NCBI GenBank assembly: GCA_000507305.1
Contig: DF241130.1
Coordinates: 1 to 64,000 of the forward strand
Length of the DNA: 64,000 nt
Direction: 5' to 3'
Source: Breviolum minutum Mf 1.05b.01
Lineage: Eukaryota; Sar; Dinophyceae; Suessiales; Symbiodiniaceae
The first letter of the stretch is position 1; each line of letters starts with the position of its first letter. Below the pieces are notes generated by a model that was not told the DNA's origin, did not search any database, and saw nothing but the letters and a program-made list of their open reading frames with translations. Position numbers and translations under genes: made by a program. Below, in pieces: positions 56,273-64,000 of this stretch.

Positions 56273-56839
56273 TGTGGTGGTGGAGATCCAAGACGTATAT
56301 CAATTATACATAGTTTGAATATGTACAAATCCATTACAATTGACAATCATTGTTTTGGTGGACCATCAAGGAGAAACTAAGAGGTAGAAAATGAATCATG
56401 GACATGCTTTTCCTAGTGAGACAGTTTGATTTCTGAGGATTACTACTTACCAAGTTAGCTCGAATACGCCCCCCAAACTTTAACATACCCCAAAATATCC
56501 CAAATATATCTGAATAGTTGACTTACTTAGCTGATGGCCAACCTTTAAACTTTTGGAGATTATATATTTAGTAGGAAACATAAAGTTTAAGCTGTTATGT
56601 CATGGTCCCAACTGGCTGAGTAAGTCGAAGTCAGATATACCTTTTCCAAGGCTCAGCATTTTGTGTATCCATTCGTCAAAATTCCAGGGTGCAGTTGTTG
56701 TTTCAAGGGGCAATTGTGTGTACCCCTAACAGTGTACCCATGGTGCCTATAGATTAGCCAATATAGTACTTTTGGCAACTACTTGAAGTTGTCAACCTCG
56801 AATTGATCGTTTTTTAGTTCTTGTTGTCAGTATATTACC

Positions 56840-56947
56840 AAAAGAATCAGGGGATCTCAAGTCACTGGTGGGAACTGGAGATCCAAAACAACCCTGCAAA
56901 CAAGACATCCAAACCCGTCCTTTTTGGCAGGGTCCAATGAGTCTTAG
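56840..56947. mobile_element. family J TIR element
   Basis: AAAGAATCAGGGGATCTCAA GTCACTGGTGGG and GGAGATCCAAAACAACCCTG CAAA at the left, GCAGGGTCCAATGAGTCTTA at the right. Confidence 0.75.
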
Positions 56948-58138
56948 GGTAGAGATGTTTTTCTTGTTCATCGCAATCAATTCGATTTGTTTTTTTTGTT
57001 CTTGCATTCCGCAAGGGTTACTAGTCCCGATGGACATGCGCAAGTTTCCGAAATTTCAAGAGCATGAAGATGTATGTCCTATGGGGATTTTCCCATGTCA
57101 TGTTAGTTTTCAGGGGTGTAAATCCCCACGTTTGGTTGGTATGTCCATTGCCTTTTGTGGCAGGATGGGAGCAGCATGGACATGTTCCATTGCATTTTTT
57201 CTAGCAGAAATCTTCACTGAGTTTGTCCAGAAATTGTCAGGTGCTACATGAATGGCCTGTTGCAGAGCCTTTTTCATGCCGGCGAATTTAGGCGAGAATT
57301 TTGCCAAAATATAGCTAGACAAATTGACAAAAAAAGAAATGACATGACGTGAGCAGTGCGTGTATGATTTTGGGGCGCCAATAAAACTCACCTCACCAGC
57401 TACTTTGATTTGTTTGGTGTTTTGGTACGGATTCTACCCTTGGTAAATCACCATCAAACAGCAGCCATTTTTGGGCAAAATCATTTTTTGGACGTTCTTT
57501 TTTTCAAACCACCTTAAGCATCTCCAAGGTTTTCGGTGATCATTGAGGGACGTCTCGTAGGTCCCATATTCACCTAAACTCTTGCATGCGGAATCCAGAC
57601 GGATTCCAAGAGAAGATGCAGGGGAACTGGGCATGAACGTTTCTTCCTGTTGGAGGGGAACTTTCGAGAAAGAAAAAGGCCAAACTTTTTTCCATGATGC
57701 AAGCTGCACGACCTGCACAAGTGTTTTTTTTGTTGAATGATATGTTGATGATTATCACATTGAACATGTACATGCGTATTTTGGTGATTTGACATGATTT
57801 GACATCATTTGACTCACCCCCTAGAAGTCATAAAAAAAAAGGCCGGATGTGTACAATCGCAGATACTCTTGAAGAAAAAATGGACGCTTGTCGAGTCCAA
57901 TTGAGTAAAAACAACATGTTTTTGAAATAAGTTTTTTGAAATGTTCGCATCGATCAGAGGCTACCTTTCTTGATCTTCCCGTAAGGGAAGGGCATATTTT
58001 CAGTAGCAAACTGGTCAGTTTGAGGAAGGCCCTACCGATTCTGTGCAATCTTTTCACAACACCCTCAGCTAATTCTTTTCACAACAGATTCCTAGATTTT
58101 AAGACTTGGAATTCTCACTCACCAAATTATGGCCACCT

Positions 58139-58244
58139 TAAGAAGCAGGGGATCTCAAGTCACAAGTCACTGGAGATCAAAAAGAAACACCTGCAAAAGA
58201 CACATCCAAACCCATCTTTTGTGCAGGGTTACCCGTGATTCTTA
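58139..58244. mobile_element. family J TIR element
   Basis: TAAGAAGCAGGGGATCTCAA GTCAC at the left, GCAGGGTTACCCGTGATTCT TA at the right. CAAGTCAC is locally duplicated. Confidence 0.75.
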
Positions 58245-58916
58245 GGGCAAAAAAAGATATCGGGTTTTGAACTCCCAGATGATTTTGGTTGGACCATATT
58301 CACTATAAAGACTATGTTACTCAGATGTTTGCAACATTTTGCCCTGATCATTATTACTGCCAAACCACGCACCTATTAAATCGAGTAATTACCCTTCTCA
58401 TCTACCACTCATCTACCAATAGAAAAAAACATGTGAATCCATATCAGCTGCAATGCATGCATTGATCTGGTCAATTTTTTAGCGACTTCACACAACCTGG
58501 GCCCCCAAAATGTAGCTGATTTCAGGGAAATCCCCGGCAATTTCGGGGAAATTCTAAGATTCTAGGTGAAATATTATTCCATGTGTTTTGTTTTGATACA
58601 TCCTTCAACGGGCCACATTCCGATCCAGGCATATTGTGTACTCCATTGATACTGAGAAGGAAGAGAAGGCCACCCTTTTGACCGTCATGGGGTCACGGGA
58701 AAAATCAAACAAACAGCAAACTTTTGGGAACATTTTGAAGGTGTTGTCTATCCCAAATGCTCCATGGGACTGGACAATTTTACCTACATTTACCATAAAC
58801 TGATGTTGAAGGAATGTAGGGGATTGTAAATGAGCAATTTCAAAGAACAGCTGGTTGGTTTTTCGGGAATGTAGGGGATGACATCCTACCCTAGTTATGT
58901 GGGGATTATACCTGAC

Positions 58917-59023
58917 CGGTGGTTTCAAAGATTTTTGGAATGTTCATCCCGATCCTTGGTTCCATGATCCCATTTGACTTGCGCATATGTTTTTTTCAGA
59001 TGGGTGGTTCAATCATCAACTAG
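58917..59023. mobile_element. family A TIR element, eroded
   Basis: CGGTGGTTTCAAAGATTTTT GG, TTTGACTTGCGCATATGTTT, end GGTTCAATCATCAACTAG. Confidence 0.75.
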
Positions 59024-59243
59024 AAAATGTGATATACCCAATAAATACCCACTATTATACCCACTATATAAGGTGTATACGGGGTTGAAGGGTACCATCC
59101 CACCACCATTTTCCCTGCGTTTTTTTAATCCTCCCAAAACGCCAACAAAACGGCAAATTTTTGGGAACTTTTCCAGGGTGTGGGACCGAGGTGGACCTAT
59201 GGATCTATATAAGAAAAGTGCGTTGTTTGGGTCGGCAAACGAG

Positions 59244-59345
59244 CAATGAAGAAAACCCTGGTTGTTTAGGTTATGTAGGGGATTAAACTGCCCAGTTTTA
59301 TAGGGATTATAATAAACCATTATGAGGATCCCTATTAACCAACCA
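59244..59345. repeat. family M repeat, short copy
   Basis: GAGCAATGAAGAAAACCCTG GTTGTTTAGG at the left, CCCTATTAACCAACCAG at the right. Confidence 0.5.
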
Positions 59346-60179
59346 GTAAAATGGAAAGTAGGAGGGTTTTTTTTCGTGGCACAAATGTTGGTTCTCATAA
59401 ATGATGACTCCAGGCATCAACCATCATATTCTCAGATTGTGGGGTCCAAAAATATATCAGAATAGTATTTCTTGGATTTCTATGGGTTAGGTGGTTTCAA
59501 AGATTGAAAAATAAAACTCCTTGCTTAAAAAGTAGTTTTTTGTTGTTACCTCAGTTACCCATTTATTTTCGGCCATTTATATGGGGTTATTTTATCCCAT
59601 TTATATCTGGTTTTCATGTCCAGCTTGTAGGTGGTGTGGTGGTCCTACCCTACCGAATCCGATTTGGTAGATGATTACCTTAGAGTCAAAATAGTTTTTT
59701 CACAGCAGTTAAAAGCTAAATTTGTAAACTTATTTATGATACATAACATTTGACTTCAGTTTTGTTGGCTTCAATGGGTTTTAAAAAAGCCTGAATGAAA
59801 GGAAACATATTTTCTTGTATTCACCTTTTTTGTGATGTTTTGTCGGGTGACATGCATCCCCCGCAAACCATATCAAGACCATCCTGTTTTGAGACGTCGG
59901 CGGAGCCATTCCTGGAAGCTGAAAAACAGGACAGTGTCATAGCTAACTGAAATGAACATAAGCATGATTGGAACTTCTCTTAGACCTCGAAAAATGTAAC
60001 ATGTATATTTAAAAACAGAGAAAATCATTGATGATTTTCAAGGTCAGAATCTCTTCTTTAGAATGGCCTCCCCAAAAGATCTCAGGTTTCTCCTTGGTCA
60101 TCAACCCAAACCTATGAAACGTAGGAAACAACCATTCACGATTTGTCCCATGTTTTTGTTCCCACACTTTACAGCCCTT

Positions 60180-60417
60180 GAAGGTGGGGCCCCCATAGCA
60201 GTTACAGGGTTAGAACTCCACTTATATATAGGGCTTATAAACCAGTTATAAGCTAGATGGTGGTTTCAAATATTTTTTATTTTCACCCCTACTTGGAAAC
60301 ATGATCCAATTTGACTAATAGTTTTCAAGGGGGTTGAAACCACCACCTAGTAAGGTATAAGGCCATAGTATTTATGGGTTATACCTTCATTAGAACTGGT
60401 AGGTGCCCACCTTCTAG
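60180..60417. mobile_element. family I element interrupted by a family A element
   Basis: GAAGGTGGGGCCCCCATAGC at the left faces GGTAGGTGCCCACCTTCTAG at the right. The family A copy at 60253-60350 splits its interior. Confidence 0.75.
60253..60350. mobile_element. family A TIR element nested in family I
   Basis: CTAGATGGTGGTTTCAAATA, TTTTCACCCCTACTTGG, TTTGACTAATAGTTTTCA, end GAAACCACCACCTAG. Confidence 0.9.
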
Positions 60418-60600
60418 TTGTAGCTAAAGGATGTGAAATTAGGATGCTTTAAGGGAATCCCGGCAGCTATTTGTAGGGGCCTGCCATTTTTTATCCCAAT
60501 TTATAACCATCGGCTCCGGGGCCCACAGCCAGGATGATGTGAACATGGAGAAGGGGGAGGATGAAGGTGCGGCCCGTGGCACCTCTCCCAACATATCTGA

Positions 60601-60845
60601 GCAGTGTTGCAGGGGGGGGACCTTGGTTGGTTGTTTGATAGAATAGGATTGGGTTGGGAAATCCCGGATTCTTCTGACATTGCAAACGGATCCTTAGAGT
60701 TGGTTGAAACCCCAGTTCGTTGTTTGATATATAGGGGATGTTAAATATTATACCCAGTGATTCTTTCATAAGCCATGCAATAGGGATACCATCATCAGGA
60801 GTCAATGGAATGTCATTAAATGTTTTGAAGGTTGCTCTGAAAGAA
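60601..60845. repeat. family M repeat with probable insert
   Basis: It starts GCAGTGTTGCAGG and ends with GTCAATGGAATGTCATTAAA. GGTTGTTTGAT at 60630 recurs as TCGTTGTTTGAT at 60717, bracketing about 85 bp absent from the 3395 copy. Confidence 0.5.
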
Positions 60846-61160
60846 CAGGACTCGGAAATGACTTGAGTTTTGTGGGCTTAGAGAGATGTGAAACAGTAAA
60901 AATTCAAAAGTGCTGACCTTTTAATCCAGAAAACTGGATACTGTACATAATTTAACCGTAATAGAAATGACCTGTTCTTATGGTCGGGTCATTCTTTCGG
61001 TGTGAAGAAGTCGCTACCCGGCCGCTTTCTGAACAAATATTTTGTATATAGGGATTTTGTTGGGAGAATTCAACCCAACGACATATTTTTCAACAAGCAC
61101 CTTCGTGTTCAGGCCGGGTATGTTTTTTGTTCCCCACAAAGAACCGTGTGTATGTTTTTC

Positions 61161-61252
61161 CCATACACTCAATGTATGGTATATTTCGCTACATTTACCA
61201 CAAAAATAGACCATTCGTGTAGGTAAATATACCACACATTGAGTGTTTGGGT
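61161..61252. mobile_element. family B palindromic element
   Basis: CCATACACTCAATGTATGGT ATATTTCGCTACATTTACC faces GTGTAGGTAAATATACCACA CATTGAGTGTTTGG. Confidence 0.9.
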
Positions 61253-61608
61253 TTGTCTTTTTTTCCTAACCAAACATCAGTTCCAAGCAACTTTGACGAG
61301 TCACCTTCCGAAAAAAACCATGGGAAACCCCGAGAACTCATGGAGACTTCCTCCATCGGTCGACCATCTCCAGGCGATATTTCCTTGATCCAGGTACTGC
61401 GCAGGGTTTTTTTTTTTCGTCGTGCAGTGAGTCGTCGACGTTCACCAAGGGCGGTTGATACATATATACATGGCAAATCTCGGGTTTTTAGTCCCTTATA
61501 CCCGTGCCCCTATAATAAGTTTGGTGGGCTGTTTTTTGTGTAACTCACTAAAAGGCTGTGCTCAACGTCTAACAGGGGACCAAAGCTTTGCATAGTATAT
61601 AATATCAG

Positions 61609-61699
61609 CGGTTTGAATCACTTTTATTTATACAGCTATTTGGGGACATGATCCAACTTGACGAGCATTTTTTTCAAATGGGTTGAATCCACCAACTAG
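61609..61699. mobile_element. family A TIR element, eroded left end
   Basis: CGGTTTGAATCACTTTTATT, GGGGACATGATCCAACTTGA CGAGCATTTTTTTCA, end GTTGAATCCACCAACTAG. Confidence 0.75.
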
Positions 61700-61900
61700 T
61701 TATTTATATACATATTTGGGTTGAGTGAACATCTTAGAAATCAGTTGTATAGATATTTCCAAACATGTAGGGGTGAAAATCTTCCAAATCAGTACGTTTA
61801 GGAAAAAGTTTAAATGTTCAAAGTTCAAATGAACATATATAGTTTGCTGATGGTTGCGCTAGGCCCATGCACCCCCGAACTAAACAAAAGATTGACATCC

Positions 61901-61998
61901 CTCAGAATCATGGGATCTCAAAACTGGTGGTTTGGAGACCCCAGACCCCTGCTAGATACATCCAAACCCTTCTTTTTCGCAGGGTCCAGTGATTCTAA
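61901..61998. mobile_element. family J TIR element
   Basis: CTCAGAATCATGGGATCTCA AAACTGGTGG at the left, GCAGGGTCCAGTGATTCTAA G at the right. Confidence 0.7.
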
Positions 61999-63279
61999 GG
62001 GATGATTCTGAAAAGTGCGACATTTAACAATGACTCGTGGGTTTTTGGACCAGCAGACGTTATCCATCAACGTTTCTCCTTCTAGGAGATAACACGGTGC
62101 GGGAGTCAAAAAACCAGTGGGTGGTCAAGTGCATCAGCAATCTTGTTGCGAAGAGAAAGCTGCGCCTTGCAGATGCTTTTCTTATGTAGATCACACACAC
62201 ACGATCGTATAGATCAGCTGTGGGGTATTTTAGCTCCTCGCATTGCGAACCAAGATTCTATGGTAGACTCACAAAGTGAACGCCAAGGCATTCGTGCTTG
62301 GATGGGGACCGATACGCAGCTGAATGTCCAAAAACTGGACGCGACGCGAAACTGGAGGGACAATTGGCTTGCAGAATCTGCGGTGTCCCAGCAAATGTTG
62401 AAGTTTGTGCCTGAAGCCAATCCGTGCACAGGGTATTCCCCTTGAAGGAGGGCTCTTGGAGGATGCTACTGCCAATCATGTCTTCATGATGATGGTCCAA
62501 TCCTTTGCGGTTTTCCATCACGCTCAGCCTAGCCATAGCCAACGAGCCTTTCGATTTTCAAATGATTTTCAGTTCCGGAAGTTTGGGGTGTCCAGGTGGG
62601 TTTCTGGGGTTTGTATGTTATATACTATCATACAAGGATTATAATATTGGACCCGTTTTTTGGTTGGGGAGGGGGATCCAACAATGAAACATGTCTGGCA
62701 AATTTGAAGGCTTTCACGTGAATTGCGTGGGTTGGCTTGGTGTCATGTAATGACTCCTGCCATACAAGATGGGCCCCTAGTTCTAAATGGAGCTACAAAC
62801 CCTATAAACGGCATTTGGGTAAGTACAGAGATATTTCACCTCAACTGGGCTGGGTTGGGCGTACAGTAGCAAATCTTAGGGTTCATTGTTCCTGAGTTCC
62901 TGGAGATACAGACCTTTTGAGAGTTGATCGTGTGAATTTTGAGATACAGACCACTGCAAACTGCTCAACCTTTGGCGGCTATAGCACCTTAGGTTGGAAG
63001 GATTTGAAATTTGTTTTTTTTTGGGCAGATTATGGATGTTTCTTTTGGGGTGGTGTAGAGGACTTCCTTTAAACAAGTGACATAGCTAGCTGGCTGTAAC
63101 GCCTTTTTTTGCCATGTGAGTGTGTTGTAACTGTAGAATTGTCGAAAAAAACTGCCCGGTATACATGCAATGTACATTCAGAACATCACCATAAGTTCTC
63201 AAAAAAACAGACCATTTTCCTCTTATGGATGAGTCCAATTACAAAAAAAATGTGTTTCATCCCTTGGATGGTTAATCGA

Positions 63280-63352
63280 TACCAGGTGATTCAAAGTGAC
63301 CTTTTTATCCCCAATTTGGAGGTCACTTAACCTTTGAAGGGGTCACTTAACC
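63280..63352. mobile_element. family H element, truncated
   Basis: TACCAGGTGATTCAAAGTGA CC, CCAATTTGGAGGTCACTTAA, GGGGTCACTTAACCATTC. Confidence 0.55.
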
Positions 63353-63552
63353 ATTCAAAAAATGGGCGCAAAGAATTGCAAGGTAAATGGTGATTAAAAA
63401 AACATCAGTTTCAGTTGATTACCTAGTTAACCAACATAGGTCTGAGCCGGATGGTTGAAGAAAAAACACCGACTATCTATAGTCGTTATTCAAGTATATT
63501 CAAGTCACTTGGTCAAATTGCTGTCACAAGACGTTACAGGCATGTATGTCCC

Positions 63553-63642
63553 AGGTACTCAATCTATGGCATATATATATATATTTACCTACATGTCTAT
63601 GGTAAATGTAGGTAGATACACCATATATATCCATATATTTGA
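63553..63642. mobile_element. family B palindromic element with TA expansion
   Basis: AGGTACTCAATCTATGGCAT (AT)n TTACCTACATG faces ATGTAGGTAGATACACCATA. Confidence 0.75.
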
Positions 63643-63865
63643 ATGTTTTGTGCACGTTTTAATGTCAAAAAAAAACTCTCACGGATTCTTTGCCGCCTTC
63701 GGTTTGCTCGGCTTTTCAGGCGCTACAAAACGTGTTTTACAAGTTGCAGACGGCAGAGACCGCCCGAGACACCCAGAAATCAGCGGTCTCCGCGCTTAAA
63801 ACTGACAAAAGCTACACTGGGGTCGACGTTGGGGATGAGAACCATGTCAAAAATTCCAATAGGCG

Positions 63866-63912
63866 GTTGATTTTTATGGTGAATGTAGGTACATAGACAT
63901 GGATTGTATGGC
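63866..63912. mobile_element. family B element, right half
   Basis: GTTGATTTTTATGGTGAATG TAGGTACATAGACATGGATT. Confidence 0.6.
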
Positions 63913-64000
63913 ATTGATGTTTTCTTAATACCATGATCTACTAAAGTGACGATTGGTTGCAAGTTTGGAGCCGAAACATGGTTTGTTTAACTTTCCTTAC

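Noticed and set aside
56004-56380. Frames with poly-Lys/Asn, Gln/Glu or Cys/Ser
   Set aside because: They are translations of the TTGTTC microsatellite.

Overview
The window looks like nuclear DNA of a dinoflagellate, probably Symbiodiniaceae or a close relative. This is inferred from four things: GC-AG introns mixed with GT-AG introns, closely spaced genes on one strand, an FNIP-repeat gene, and protein segments I recognise from memory as large dinoflagellate multicopy families. No tRNA, rRNA, CRISPR array or bacterial operon is visible. One base is ambiguous (n at 49843).

Layout. Positions 1-5600 are gene-poor. Positions 5626-6780 hold an FNIP-repeat gene on +. Positions 6781-21600 are gene-poor and packed with short inverted-repeat elements, plus two GC-rich islands near 18.2-19.05 kb. 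Positions 21606-35702 hold a cluster of four intron-rich gene models, all on +: A (21606-25254, acidic/basic, zinc-knuckle-like), D (26111-27937, with motifs resembling C5 cytosine methyltransferases), B (28668-31638, coiled coil plus an AEHGSF/GGGWYT block) and C (about 32228-35702, with the layout of a TNP2/KDZ-like DDE transposase). Reading phase is preserved across 24 introns I placed by eye (12 GC-AG, 12 GT-AG), which is the main support for the models. Positions 35703-64000 are gene-poor and again full of short palindromic elements.

Most of the remaining DNA belongs to about a dozen families of 80-260 bp elements with terminal inverted repeats (labelled A to O here). Many are bounded by TA on both sides, like Stowaway/Tc1-mariner-type MITEs. 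Three nested insertions are visible; one (7296-7390) has a perfect 25-bp inverted repeat, TA target duplication and intact uninterrupted relatives in the same window. Two family G copies and one other hairpin lie inside introns of genes D, B and C.

Working hypothesis: A, D, B and C may form one dinoflagellate mobile or domesticated system combining a transposase-like protein, a methyltransferase-like protein and nucleic-acid-binding-type accessory proteins. This is inference. Family assignments rest on motif layout and memory, not on a search.
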